Below are positions 9,449-18,432 of a stretch of DNA of 64,000 bases, piece after piece. Below the pieces are notes generated by a model. The model did not search any database. It saw only the letters and a list, made by a program, of their open reading frames with translations, and was not told the origin of the DNA. The position numbers were made by a program, and so were the translations under genes. Position 1 is the first letter of the stretch. Every line of letters starts with the position of its first letter. Source of the DNA: Brachybacterium sacelli (GTDB lineage Bacteria > Actinomycetota > Actinomycetes > Actinomycetales > Dermabacteraceae); contig NZ_JAGIOD010000001.1 in assembly GCF_017876545.1 (NCBI RefSeq), forward strand, positions 2,852,001 through 2,916,000, in the 5' to 3' direction.

Positions 9449-10003
9449 TCAGACCTCCGCGCCGTCGTCGTCCCCGTCGCGGGAGCCGGGGACCCGCAGG
9501 AGCAGCGAGACCACGCCGCCCACGGCCGCGAGAGCGCCCACCCACCCAAGGGCGCCGGGCAGCGCCGGCGACACCGAGGAGGCGACCAGCAGCACGAACC
9601 CGCCGATCAGCGCGGTCCAGGACCACAGGGTGCCGGAGGACGGCTGCGGGAGATCGGGGTCCGGCGGCTCGAAGTCGCCGTAGAGCACCTCGTCGTCATC
9701 GAGCTCGCGCGGACCCGCCGCGCCGCGCAGACCGCCGATGCCGTCGCTCCCTCCGGCGGCGGGATGCGCGGCGCGCGAACGGGCGCGCGACTCCTCGCTC
9801 GGCGGCTCCGGCGGGGACTCGGCACTGGGGGACCAGAAGTCGTCGTCCGAGGAAGGGCCCCGCGGGCTCTCGGGGCCCTCGGGTGCCGCCGGCTCCCGCG
9901 GCGCCTCGCCGGGGCGCAGCACCATTCCCTCGTCCTCCAGCATGCGCGCGAACTCGGCGTCGACGTCGCGGGGATCGGGCGTGCTGCCGCGGTCCGAGGT
10001 CAT
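9449..10003 (-). CDS. Hypothetical membrane protein with acidic cytoplasmic N-terminus
   Basis: 184 residues of unknown function. The first 110 or so residues are polar, acidic and proline-rich (low complexity), beginning MTSDRGSTPDPRDVDAEFARML. Two hydrophobic segments follow (about residues 125-147 and 150-168), giving a two-helix membrane hairpin, and the tail is acidic. Its start overlaps the stop of the upstream esterase gene by ATGA, so both are cotranslated. The EFARMLEDEGMVLRPGEAP element near the N-terminus looks like a conserved short motif. Confidence 0.8.
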   Translation of the reverse strand: MTSDRGSTPDPRDVDAEFARMLEDEGMVLRPGEAPREPAAPEGPESPRGPSSDDDFWSPSAESPPEPPSEESRARSRAAHPAAGGSDGIGGLRGAAGPRELDDDEVLYGDFEPPDPDLPQPSSGTLWSWTALIGGFVLLVASSVSPALPGALGWVGALAAVGGVVSLLLRVPGSRDGDDDGAEV

Positions 10004-10776
10004 CGGGCACCTCCCGCCGGGCCGGGGACGTGCCGGTCCAGGAACCGCGCGGAGGCCTCGAACAGCTGCGGGGCGTCGTGATCCAGTGGGACCAGGTGAT
10101 AGCTGCGCGGCAGGGACAGGCGCTGGACCGGTCCGCTCACCCCGGCGGCGACGAGGTCGCTGTCCCGGGGCGGGACGGTGTGGTCGGTGCGCGAGGTCGC
10201 CAGCAGCAGCGGCACCGTCACGTCTGCGAGGTGGTCCCGCGTGCGGGAGAACAGGCGCCGCAGCTGGGCGACGCCACGCAGCGGCGTGCGCTCGTACGCC
10301 TCCTCGACCGCTCCCTCGCGAGCGACGTCGGACCCGATCCCGGGCACGGTGCGCAGCAGCGGCGCGAGCAGCCCTGCGGCACCCGCCGCCCCCGGGAGGG
10401 TCACCCCCGGGTTCGCCGCCACTAGCGCTGCGACACGCCCTCGCAACTCCGGGTCCTCGCCCAGGGCGAGGGCGAGCGAGCCACCCATCGACAGGCCGCC
10501 CACGGCGATCGGCCCGTGCCGTGCGGAGAGCTCCAGCGCCGCTTCGCGCACCTGGTGGTACCAGTCCTGCCATCGGTGGGCGGCGAGGTCCTGCCAGGTG
10601 GTGGCGTGACCGGGCAGCAACGGCAGCTCGACGGCCCACCCGCGGGCCGCGTGGTCCTCCGCCCATGGGCGGATCGATTGCGGGGTTCCGGTGAATCCGT
10701 GGCACAGGAGCAGACCGCCGCGCGGGTTAGAGTGACCCCGCGCGCGCCAGGGGCGGGACAGTTCGCTGAACGCCAT
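10000..10776 (-). CDS. Alpha/beta hydrolase, carboxylesterase/monoacylglycerol lipase-like
   Basis: 258-residue serine hydrolase. The nucleophile elbow is GLSMGGS, the oxyanion segment LLLCHGFTGTPQS matches Est30/thermostable monoacylglycerol lipases, the acid residue is in SRTDHTVPP, and the catalytic histidine is in SYHLVPLDHD. The ATG at 10776 (MAFSELSRPWRARG) begins 84 nt from the divergent acyltransferase gene. Its stop overlaps the membrane-protein start. With the acyltransferase and the acyl-CoA ligase nearby, lipid turnover is likely, but the substrate is inferred. Confidence 0.88.
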   Translation of the reverse strand: MAFSELSRPWRARGHSNPRGGLLLCHGFTGTPQSIRPWAEDHAARGWAVELPLLPGHATTWQDLAAHRWQDWYHQVREAALELSARHGPIAVGGLSMGGSLALALGEDPELRGRVAALVAANPGVTLPGAAGAAGLLAPLLRTVPGIGSDVAREGAVEEAYERTPLRGVAQLRRLFSRTRDHLADVTVPLLLATSRTDHTVPPRDSDLVAAGVSGPVQRLSLPRSYHLVPLDHDAPQLFEASARFLDRHVPGPAGGAR

Positions 10777-10860
10777 GGGTACATCGTCGCACCCGCGCCG
10801 GCATGCTTCATCCCCGTCCGAGACCCCGGCTCCCCGGAGCCTGCAGCTGAGGAGTGCGTA

Positions 10861-11595
10861 GTGCTGTACGAGCTCGCCAAACCTGTCGTCATGGGCGTGG
10901 CGAGAGTGCTCTGGAACCCCACGATCGCCGGCACCGAGAACATCCCCGACCGCGGCGCGGTCATCCTGGCCTCCAATCACCTGGCCTACTCCGACGCCGT
11001 GTTCCTGCCCGGACAGGTGCGTCGGACCGTGCACTTCCTGGGCAAGTCGGATATCTTCGCCGGCCGGTCCCCGCTGAACAAGGTGGTCGCCGGGGTGATG
11101 CGCGGTCTGCACGTGATGCCGGTGGACCGCTCGGGCGGGCATGCCGCGAGCACCGCGATCGAGGCGGGACTGACGGTGCTGCGGGCCCAGAAGGTGCTCG
11201 GGATCTACCCCGAGGGCACCCGCAGCCCCGACGGTCGGCTCTACCGCGGCAAGACCGGCGTGGCGCGATTCGCCCTGGCCACCGGCGCCCCGATCATCCC
11301 TGTGGCGATGCTCGGCGCCTTCGAGGCCCAGCGTGGACGGCGCTTCTTCCCGCGGCGCACTCCCCGGGTCCGTGCCGTGCTGGGGGAGCCGCTGGACGCC
11401 GCCGCGATCGCCCGCTCGCTCGAGGGGGCGGAGGAGGCGCAGGTCCTGCGTGCCGTGACGGACGTGGTCATGGACCGCATCCACGAGCTGTCGGGGCAGG
11501 AGCGCAGCGAGGAGTACGCGACCGACGTCAAGCGACGCCTGCGGGCGGCAGCCCAGGAGGGTGCGGAGGGACCGGGGCCCGACGCGACGAGGTGA
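10861..11595 (+). CDS. 1-acyl-sn-glycerol-3-phosphate acyltransferase
   Basis: PlsC-type enzyme that adds the second acyl chain during phospholipid synthesis. 244 residues. Block I is SNHLAYSDAVFLPG (the HX4D motif with N before H), and block III is YPEGTRSPDGRLYRGKTG. No clear transmembrane helix is seen, so it is probably peripherally attached. The GTG at 10861 is chosen because GAGGAG ends about 8 nt upstream; an ATG at 10891 would remove the conserved N-terminus. Rv2182c occupies the equivalent place in M. tuberculosis, next to aroG. Confidence 0.93.
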   Translation: MLYELAKPVVMGVARVLWNPTIAGTENIPDRGAVILASNHLAYSDAVFLPGQVRRTVHFLGKSDIFAGRSPLNKVVAGVMRGLHVMPVDRSGGHAASTAIEAGLTVLRAQKVLGIYPEGTRSPDGRLYRGKTGVARFALATGAPIIPVAMLGAFEAQRGRRFFPRRTPRVRAVLGEPLDAAAIARSLEGAEEAQVLRAVTDVVMDRIHELSGQERSEEYATDVKRRLRAAAQEGAEGPGPDATR

Positions 11596-11718
11596 CCGGT
11601 CGCGACCGGGCCGCACCCACCGGCCCGCCTCGCCACGGTCTCGCGAAGCGTGTCCGCAAGCCCTCGCGACTGTGGTCCTGCCCACTGGGATCCCGCCGCC
11701 GCGCCGAGGTGGACTGCG

Positions 11719-11724
11719 TACCCT
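11719..11724 (+). promoter_or_regulatory. Putative -10 element of aroG (leaderless start)
   Basis: TACCCT ends 6 nt before the GTG start of the DAHP synthase gene, and no Shine-Dalgarno sequence at normal spacing exists. This fits a leaderless transcript starting on the GTG. Confidence 0.4.
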
Positions 11725-11730
11725 GTGAGG

Positions 11731-13125
11731 GTGACTCAGTTCAGCCCCGATGCCCCCGCCCGCGCCCACGACTTCACGCTGTCCTCGGCCGACGACGGCC
11801 TGGCGGCACTCGGGTCCTGGCGCGAGTATCCGCGGGTGCAGCAGCCGGTGTGGCCCGACGAGGCCGAGCGGGCCCGGGTCTCCGACGACCTGCGCGCTGC
11901 GCCGCCACTGGTGTTCGCCGGCGAGGTCGACGTGCTGCGCGAGCGCGTCGCGGCCGCGGCCCGCGGTGAGGCGTTCCTGCTCGCCGGGGGAGACTGCGCG
12001 GAGACCTTCGCCGACTCCACCGCGGATCGCATCCGCAACAAGATCCGCACCATCCTGCAGATGTCCGCCGTGCTCACCTATGGCGCCTCGGTGCCGGTGG
12101 TGAAGATGGGCCGGATGGCCGGCCAGTTCGCCAAGCCGCGCTCGGGTGACGAGGAGACCCGCGACGGCGTGACCCTGCCGACCTACCGCGGCGACGCCGT
12201 CAACGCTCACGCCTTCACCCCGCAGGCACGGATCCCGGATCCGCGCCGCCTGTGGCAGATGTACACCACCAGCGCCTCGACGTTGAACCTGCTGCGGGCC
12301 TTCACCGGCGGCGGCTTCGCCGACCTGCGCGAGGTGCACTCCTGGAACCGGGGATTCACCTCGGGCGCGGGATACGACCGCTACGAGGAGCTGGCCGCCC
12401 AGGTGGACAAGGCGATCCGCTTCATGGACGCCATCGGCGCGGACTTCGACTCCCTCAAGGTCGTCGAGTTCTACGCCTCGCACGAGGCCCTGCTGCTGGA
12501 CTACGAGGAAGCGCTGGCGCGGATCGACTCCCGGAGCGGGGAGATCTACGGCTGCTCCGGCCACTTCCTGTGGGTCGGCGAGCGGACCCGGCAGCTCGAC
12601 GGCGCGCACGTCGACTTCATGTCCCGCCTGCGCAACCCCATCGGGGTCAAGCTCGGGCCGGACGCCTCGGTCGACGACGCGCTGCGCCTGATCGACAGGC
12701 TCGACCCGGAGCGCGAGCCCGGGCGCCTGACGTTCATCACCCGGATGGGGGCGGGGAAGATCCGTGATCGTCTCCCGGCCCTGGTGGAGGGGGTGCGCGA
12801 TGCCGGGGCGGAGGTCGCCTGGGTGACCGACCCGATGCACGGCAACACCATCACCTCCTCCAACGGGTACAAGACCCGACGTTTCGAGGACATCCTCGAC
12901 GAGGTCGTCGGCTTCTTCGAGGTCCACCAGGGGCTCGGCACGATCCCCGCCGGCCTGCACATGGAGCTCACCGGCGACGACGTTACCGAGGTGCTCGGCG
13001 GCAGCGGAGAGATCGACGAGGAGGGCCTGACCCGGCGCTACGAGACCCTCGTGGACCCGCGCCTGAACCACCAGCAGTCCCTCGAGCTCGCCTTCCTGGT
13101 CGCGGAGATGCTCTCGCGCCGCTGA
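11731..13125 (+). CDS. aroG: 3-deoxy-7-phosphoheptulonate synthase, class II
   Basis: First enzyme of the shikimate pathway, condensing phosphoenolpyruvate with erythrose 4-phosphate. 464 residues, of the plant-like class II (AroA-II). Signatures include GGDCAETFAD, KMGRMAGQFAKPRS, SGHFLWVGERTRQLDGAHV, and WVTDPMHGNTI near the C-terminus. The GTG at 11731 gives MTQFSPDAP, matching family length; an upstream in-frame start would only add an unconserved leader. It lies between the acyltransferase and the PASTA kinase gene, as in the mycobacterial block Rv2178c-Rv2182c. It converges on the kinase gene, with a hairpin between them. Confidence 0.95.
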   Translation: MTQFSPDAPARAHDFTLSSADDGLAALGSWREYPRVQQPVWPDEAERARVSDDLRAAPPLVFAGEVDVLRERVAAAARGEAFLLAGGDCAETFADSTADRIRNKIRTILQMSAVLTYGASVPVVKMGRMAGQFAKPRSGDEETRDGVTLPTYRGDAVNAHAFTPQARIPDPRRLWQMYTTSASTLNLLRAFTGGGFADLREVHSWNRGFTSGAGYDRYEELAAQVDKAIRFMDAIGADFDSLKVVEFYASHEALLLDYEEALARIDSRSGEIYGCSGHFLWVGERTRQLDGAHVDFMSRLRNPIGVKLGPDASVDDALRLIDRLDPEREPGRLTFITRMGAGKIRDRLPALVEGVRDAGAEVAWVTDPMHGNTITSSNGYKTRRFEDILDEVVGFFEVHQGLGTIPAGLHMELTGDDVTEVLGGSGEIDEEGLTRRYETLVDPRLNHQQSLELAFLVAEMLSRR

Positions 13126-13146
13126 ACCCCGCCCCCGTTCGGTCCG

Positions 13147-13189
13147 GGACAGCGCCGGCACGCCCCCTCGGGACGTACCGGCGCTGTCC
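13147..13189. terminator. Bidirectional hairpin between aroG and the PASTA kinase gene
   Basis: Inverted repeat with 12-bp perfect arms: GGACAGCGCCGG at 13147-13158 and its complement at 13178-13189, separated by 19 nt. It lies between convergent genes. No T-run follows on either strand, which is common in GC-rich actinobacteria. Confidence 0.6.
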
Positions 13190-13260
13190 TCTGCCTCCCC
13201 AGCCGGCGCGGCGTTCGCCGCCTGCCCCGTGATTCCTGTTCCCGTGTCTGCGCAGCGAGC

Positions 13261-15366
13261 TCAGAACACCGTGATGGTGATCGCGGAGCCCTTCGCGAGC
13301 TCGGACCCGGCCGCGGCGGACTGTTCGTAGACCAGGCCGAACACCGGCTCACCGCGGTCGTGCTCGACGGTGACCTCGAATCCGGCGCCCTCGAGGGTCT
13401 TCCTCGCCTCGGCCTCCGGTCGGCGGAAGACGTCGGGGACGGTCACCATCTCGGGTCCCAGCGAGGTCACCAGGGTGACGGTGTCCCCGCGGTGGCCGGT
13501 GCCGGAAGCGGGTGACTGGGAGATGACCGAACCGGCGGGCACGCTGGGTGAATGGCTCGAGGAGGCATCGACGGTGAAACCGGCCGATTCCAGGGCGCTG
13601 CGGGCGGCCTCACCGCTCCTGCCGGTCTGGTCAGGAATGGTGATCGGCTGGCGACCCTGGGAGACGACCACGTGCACCTCGCCGCCGGCGGGCAGTGCCT
13701 CGGCCTCCTGCGACTGGGAGATCACCTCGCCCTCCGGAACGGTCTCGGAATATTCGGGGTCCTCCTCCACGAGCTCGAGCCCCAGGTCCTCGACCTGCTG
13801 CGTGGCCGACTCCAGACCGGTACCGACCAGATCGGGGACCGGGAAGGTCTCGACGCCCCGGGAGACCACGATCTCGACGCTCGTGCCCTTCTTGACGGTG
13901 GTCCCGGGACCGGGATCGGCCGTGATGACGTGGCCGGCGGGGACGGTGTCGTCGAACCTCTCTTCGGTGGTGATGCCGAGGCCGGAGGAGTCGAGCACCG
14001 CCTCGGCATCGCTCAGCTCGGTGCCGGAGAGCACGGGGATGGTGCGATCGGCGCCGGGGCCGGTGTTGAGATACCAGTCGGTGCCGAACCAGGCGCCGGT
14101 CACGAGAGTTGCCAGGAGACTGAGCGCGGCGAGGAGGGCGACCGGCCGTGAGCGGCGCCGGGTGCCCAGGGGCAAGTGACGACCACGGCGACCCTGCGGT
14201 GCCCGCATCACCACGGCCCGCGGCGCGGCATCCTCCTCGTCCGCCTCCTCGGACCCGGGTGGTTCGATGGCGGAGCCGTCGTCGGTCGCGTCCTGCGCGG
14301 GATCGTCCTCCTCCTGCGCGCCGGAGTCCTCGTCACCATCGACCTCCGGCAGGGGGGCCGCGAAGACGTCCTCGGCGTCGGCCAGGAGTCCCGCGGGGAA
14401 GACGCGCGGTCCGCTGCCCAGCTCTGCCACGGCGTCCTCGAGCGGAGCCGTCGGCCGCGGCACGTCCGAGGTGTCGTCGTCCTCACGAGGCACCGGACGC
14501 TGGTCGAGGGTCGGGGCCGGCATGGTCCGGCTGAGCTCTCGCACCGCGCGCAGCAGCTCGGCGGCGGTCGCGGGGCGCTGCTCGACCGTCCGGGAGGCCG
14601 CCCAGGTGACCAGGGAATCGAGCTCTCGGGGGATCCCGGAGACCAACGTGGAGGGCGCCGGGATGTCCTCGTGGACATGCTGGAAGGCGATGTGGACGGG
14701 CTGCTCCCCGAGGAACGGCTGGCGTCCGGTGAGCATCTCGAACAGCACCACGCCGAGCGAGTACAGATCGCTGCGCTCGTCGCTGTGCCCGCGGGTGACC
14801 ACCTCGGGGCTGATGTAGGCGACGGTGCCGAGCAGCGTCGCACTCGCGGAGGAGTTGCTGGCCCCGATCGCCCGGGCGAGGCCGAAGTCGGCGACCTTCA
14901 CCACGTCGTCCTGGTCCAGGAGGATGTTCTCCGGCTTGATGTCGCGGTGGACGATCCCGGCGTCGTGCGCCGCCACCAGCGCCTCGAGCACCTGCGCAGT
15001 GACCTCGAGGGTCTCGCGGATCCTGAGGCGGCCCTGCTCGAGGACGCGGGCCCGCAGCGTCTGCCCCTCGACCAGCTCCATGGCCAGATAGATGCGGTCC
15101 TCGTCCTCGCCCTGGTCGAAGACCCCGACCACATTGCGGTGCGCGAGCCGGGCCGCGGCGCGCGCCTCACGGCCGAACCGTCGCCGGAAGTCCTCGTCCG
15201 TCGCGAGGTGGGGATGCATGATCTTCAGGGCGACGACGCGGTCGAGGCGCTCGTCGTGCCCGCGGTGCACCGTCGCCATACCGCCGCGCGCGATGGGCTC
15301 CTCGACCCGATACCGGTCGTCGAGGAGCAGGCTGATGCCGGGGGAAGTCGACGTCGCCGCGCTCAC
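13261..15366 (-). CDS. Ser/Thr protein kinase with four PASTA repeats (PknL-position kinase)
   Basis: 701 residues. The cytoplasmic kinase domain (about 18-280) has the glycine loop IARGGMATV, lysine K48, the HRD motif at H140-D142 and DFG at 160-162, so it should be active. An acidic linker is followed by one membrane helix (about 408-428), then four extracellular PASTA repeats to the C-terminus, which bind peptidoglycan fragments in related kinases. It is divergent from the Rv2175c-like gene and next to aroG, the location of pknL in mycobacteria, although M. tuberculosis PknL itself lacks PASTA repeats. Role in cell wall sensing is inferred. Confidence 0.94.
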   Translation of the reverse strand: MSAATSTSPGISLLLDDRYRVEEPIARGGMATVHRGHDERLDRVVALKIMHPHLATDEDFRRRFGREARAAARLAHRNVVGVFDQGEDEDRIYLAMELVEGQTLRARVLEQGRLRIRETLEVTAQVLEALVAAHDAGIVHRDIKPENILLDQDDVVKVADFGLARAIGASNSSASATLLGTVAYISPEVVTRGHSDERSDLYSLGVVLFEMLTGRQPFLGEQPVHIAFQHVHEDIPAPSTLVSGIPRELDSLVTWAASRTVEQRPATAAELLRAVRELSRTMPAPTLDQRPVPREDDDTSDVPRPTAPLEDAVAELGSGPRVFPAGLLADAEDVFAAPLPEVDGDEDSGAQEEDDPAQDATDDGSAIEPPGSEEADEEDAAPRAVVMRAPQGRRGRHLPLGTRRRSRPVALLAALSLLATLVTGAWFGTDWYLNTGPGADRTIPVLSGTELSDAEAVLDSSGLGITTEERFDDTVPAGHVITADPGPGTTVKKGTSVEIVVSRGVETFPVPDLVGTGLESATQQVEDLGLELVEEDPEYSETVPEGEVISQSQEAEALPAGGEVHVVVSQGRQPITIPDQTGRSGEAARSALESAGFTVDASSSHSPSVPAGSVISQSPASGTGHRGDTVTLVTSLGPEMVTVPDVFRRPEAEARKTLEGAGFEVTVEHDRGEPVFGLVYEQSAAAGSELAKGSAITITVF

Positions 15367-15507
15367 GGGCCCAACCTAGGACGTGGTGGAGCGGGAGGCT
15401 CGGACCGACACACGGTCGGCGCCCGCGAGAACAGTGAGATACGTCCTCCTCTCCGGCGGGAGGCGCAGCGGGTGCGCGTCTCGGCCCGGGCGTGGCACGC
15501 TAGGGGC

Positions 15508-15861
15508 GTGAACGACCTCGATGACCTCATCACCGACTGGCTGACCCTTCCCGACGTCGCGCTGCGACTGGACCTGGAGGTCTCGCGCGTCCACCGCCTC
15601 CTCGAGGACGGGCACCTGATCGCCGTCCGGCGCGGCGACCCCGTCGTGCGCATGATCCCCGCACTGCTGCTGACCGACGACGGAGTCGCGCCGTACCTCC
15701 AGGGCACGGTCACGCTGCTGCGGGACGGAGGCTTCGACGACGTGGAACTGCTGACCTGGCTGTTCACCGAGGACGAGACCCTTCCGGGTCGCCCGATCGA
15801 TCAGTTGCGCAGCGGTCAGCGCGGCGAGGTGCGACGCCGCGCGCAGGCACTCGCCCTCTGA
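15508..15861 (+). CDS. Rv2175c-like DNA-binding protein
   Basis: 117 residues, starting with GTG at 15508. The N-terminal part (WLTLPDVALRLDLEVSRVHR) is a helix-turn-helix, followed by a C-terminal domain with the family pattern of Rv2175c. In M. tuberculosis, Rv2175c is phosphorylated by the adjacent kinase PknL and this lowers DNA binding. The divergent PASTA kinase 141 nt away suggests the same pairing here. The N-terminal MNDLDDLITDWLT contains a threonine that might be a phosphosite, but this is not shown by sequence. Confidence 0.85.
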   Translation: MNDLDDLITDWLTLPDVALRLDLEVSRVHRLLEDGHLIAVRRGDPVVRMIPALLLTDDGVAPYLQGTVTLLRDGGFDDVELLTWLFTEDETLPGRPIDQLRSGQRGEVRRRAQALAL

Positions 15862-15938
15862 GCACCGCACCCTTCGCTGCCGTCCGCACGGTCTGACCGG
15901 CTGCGCGGGCGAGGTCCGGGTTGCGCGGGGCGACCGGC

Positions 15939-17075
15939 TCAAGCGGGCAGCGACTCGACGTCGGTGGCGAGCGCGGCGAGCGCGGACAGCCCGTCCCTGC
16001 CGAGCTGACCGATCCCCGCCGCGCTGTCGTCGAGCAGGTCGTGGCCGCGACGGGCGCGCTCGCGCACCTCGTCGGCGACCGAGCGGACGGCGCCCGTGGC
16101 GACCATGAGCTCGTGGGCGGCGGCGATCTCCGACGGCGCGGCGTCGGCTCGACCGATCACCCCGGACAACAGGGCGCGGCCGGGCCCGTCGGCCGCCGCC
16201 TCCGTCCGTGCCAGCAGCACCGTGCGCTTGCCCTCGACGATGTCGCCACCGATCGGTTTGCCCGTCTCGTCCTGGTCCCCCACCACGCTGAGCAGATCGT
16301 CCCGCAGCTGGAACGCGGTCCCGACCTCGATCGCCCAGTTTGAGAGCCGCTCGAGCACGGTGTCGTCGGCACCCATCAGCGCCGCGCCCACACGCACCGG
16401 CCGCAGCACGGTGTAGGGCACCGTCTTCCAGCGGATCACCGCCAGGGCGGCCTGTTCCGCGTCCGGTGCCGAGGCGAAGCCGCCGGCCTGGTGGAGGATG
16501 TCCAGGAACTGGCCCGACATCACCTCGGTGCGCAGCTCGTCGAACTCGCGCCGGGCGCGGGCCGTGCACGCCGAGTCGCCCTCGACGGCGGCCGCGAGCT
16601 GCTCGGCCCAGCTCAGCGCGAGGTCCCCCAGCACGATCGCGACCGCGACCCCGAAGTCCTCCGCCGAGCCGACGAGACGATCGCGCTCGTGCCGTGCTGC
16701 GGCGGCGGCATGGAGTGCCGGCCGACCGCGGCGGACGGGGGAGTGGTCGATGACGTCGTCGTGCATGAGCGCGGCGGCCTGGACCAGTTCGATCGCGGCT
16801 CCGCAGCGTGCAAGGTCGTCTATCTCCTGCGCGGTGGGTTCGCGGCCCAGCGCCGCCACCCCTCCCCAGAAGCAGAACCGTGGGCGCAGCAGCTTGCCGC
16901 CCTCGAGATAGGACTCCAAGGAGTCCACCAGGGTCGCCGTCTCGGGCGAGATCTCCTCGAGCCGGCGCCGACGGCGGGCGAGCTCCGTCCGCGTGATCTC
17001 CGTGATCCTCGCGACCAGGAGGTCATCGAGCTCGATCGCCCGACCGCCTCCCGGCGGTGCCTCAGCAGTGGACAT
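15939..17075 (-). CDS. Polyprenyl diphosphate synthase (IdsA-like)
   Basis: Trans-type prenyltransferase that elongates allylic diphosphates with isopentenyl diphosphate, for menaquinone or polyprenol supply. 378 residues. The first aspartate-rich motif appears as MHDDVIDHS and the second as QLRDDLLSVVGD, with the lysine segment GGDIVEGKRT following. The first motif DDVID has two spaced aspartates, as in short-to-medium chain enzymes of the IdsA2/GGPP group. ATG at 17075 with an AAGGAGGA 4 nt upstream decides the start. It is close to the kinase and Rv2175c-like genes as idsA2 is in M. tuberculosis. Product length is not deducible. Confidence 0.92.
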   Translation of the reverse strand: MSTAEAPPGGGRAIELDDLLVARITEITRTELARRRRRLEEISPETATLVDSLESYLEGGKLLRPRFCFWGGVAALGREPTAQEIDDLARCGAAIELVQAAALMHDDVIDHSPVRRGRPALHAAAAARHERDRLVGSAEDFGVAVAIVLGDLALSWAEQLAAAVEGDSACTARARREFDELRTEVMSGQFLDILHQAGGFASAPDAEQAALAVIRWKTVPYTVLRPVRVGAALMGADDTVLERLSNWAIEVGTAFQLRDDLLSVVGDQDETGKPIGGDIVEGKRTVLLARTEAAADGPGRALLSGVIGRADAAPSEIAAAHELMVATGAVRSVADEVRERARRGHDLLDDSAAGIGQLGRDGLSALAALATDVESLPA

Positions 17076-17223
17076 CGGTCCTCCTTCTCGTGCCTGGACG
17101 GGCCGATCCTCCCATGGCCGCCTGACCGGGAGCGGGGCTCCCATCGTTCCTCCACAGAGGGCCCTCGTCCCCAATGCGCTCCGGGGTCTCCCGCCCGGGG
17201 CGCCGGTGCTGGACGGTCGGACC

Positions 17224-18381
17224 ATGACGACGAACACCTCTCCTGCCGGTCCCGACCGCCGCCTGCTGCACGCCGCCGACCCCTCCGAGCTCCTCGCCGA
17301 GGCCCGGATCTGCCTGCACACGGTGCCCACGGACTGCCTGATCCTGATGAGCAGCTGCCCGGGGGGTCCACCGATGATCACCTCCGCCACCCTCGACGTG
17401 CTGGTCGACCAGGACGAGACCCCCGTGCTCGTGCAACATCTCGACCTGATCCGGCGGCGTGGTGGCAGGCGTGCCCATGCCCTGCTCGTCGTCGGCGACG
17501 GTCATCAGCCGCTGCCCGATCATCTCGTGGACGAGATCACGGTGCTGGCCTCCGCCCGTCTGCTGCTGACCGTCGCAGAGCTGACGGGCGACCCTTTCGA
17601 CATCGACTCGCTGTGGGTGGTCGGCAACGGGGTGTGTCGACGGGTCCATCGCGGAGAACAGGACGGTGCCGGGGAGCGCCTGCTGATCTCCCCGCCGGAA
17701 CCGTTGCGCGAATTCTCCGAGACCTGCGCGGCGGCGGGCGAGGTGCTCACCGGGCGCCCGGTCCCGCAGGCCCCTCGTGAGCAGCCGGAGCTCACACAGG
17801 TCGCGCGCGGTCTCCGTCTGGTCCGCACCGAACTGTCCGCGGCCTGCGATCCCGGCGAGCTGTTCGACGCGGCCCGGCGTGCTCTCGAGCGACTCGACGC
17901 CCCCGGGAGGAGCGGGCGCGAGGAGGACTTCGTGACGGACTGTGAACGCGTCGCCGCGCTGCTCTCGGCCGTCGCCGTCGACCGTCTCCACTGGGAGCTC
18001 CTGGCACAGTGCGTCGAGCGGGGGCAACAGGACCGCATCGATCGCGAGGAGCTGCTGCAGACCCTCGTGCGCGAGGACCAGTGGCGACCCGATCCGGATG
18101 TCTGTGCAGGTGGGAGCTGGTACGTGGCGCTCGAGCGGCTTCGGGCCGTCGCCGAGCGGGCGCTGGGGGACCTCCCCGCGCCGCAGTGCGGGATCGCCCG
18201 GGAGGCGTGGCGCGGGCTCACCGCCCTGCTGGTGATGCTGGCGTGGTGGAACCTCCGCTTCGCGACCGCCGGCGGTCTCGTGGACGAGCTGCGGGTGCGC
18301 GAACCCGGCTCGACTCTGGCACCCTTGCTGGCACGAATGACCGACACGCCGATCTTCCCGGCCTGGTGGCCCAGCACCTGA
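17224..18381 (+). CDS. DUF4192 family protein
   Basis: 385 residues, no known function. The N-terminus contains the DUF4192 hallmark (LLAEARICLHTVPTDCLILMSS), and the C-terminus has LLVMLAWWNLRFATAGGLVDELRV followed by LAPLLARM, the family's end pattern. The protein is soluble and has no catalytic motif that I can see. DUF4192 genes occur near sigma factor and topoisomerase genes in actinobacteria, as here. The ATG at 17224 is chosen over upstream in-frame codons; no strong ribosome binding site is visible. It is divergent from the prenyltransferase gene. Confidence 0.82.
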   Translation: MTTNTSPAGPDRRLLHAADPSELLAEARICLHTVPTDCLILMSSCPGGPPMITSATLDVLVDQDETPVLVQHLDLIRRRGGRRAHALLVVGDGHQPLPDHLVDEITVLASARLLLTVAELTGDPFDIDSLWVVGNGVCRRVHRGEQDGAGERLLISPPEPLREFSETCAAAGEVLTGRPVPQAPREQPELTQVARGLRLVRTELSAACDPGELFDAARRALERLDAPGRSGREEDFVTDCERVAALLSAVAVDRLHWELLAQCVERGQQDRIDREELLQTLVREDQWRPDPDVCAGGSWYVALERLRAVAERALGDLPAPQCGIAREAWRGLTALLVMLAWWNLRFATAGGLVDELRVREPGSTLAPLLARMTDTPIFPAWWPST

Positions 18382-18432
18382 CCCCAGGACCGCCGGTGCG
18401 CCGCGCAGGGGAGCAGGGAGGAGGAGCCACCG

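Noticed and set aside
10888..10893. Alternative internal ATG start for the acyltransferase gene
   Set aside because: The GTG at 10861 has a GAGGAG at good spacing and gives the conserved N-terminus.
10777..13161. Very long minus-strand extension of the esterase gene and similar giant frames (for example in front of parC and ald)
   Set aside because: They run through antisense strand of aroG and the acyltransferase gene (or the ABC-F gene); the true starts are supported by conserved N-termini.
15862..15938. Search for a terminator between the Rv2175c-like gene and the prenyl synthase gene
   Set aside because: Only short, unconvincing complementary stretches found.
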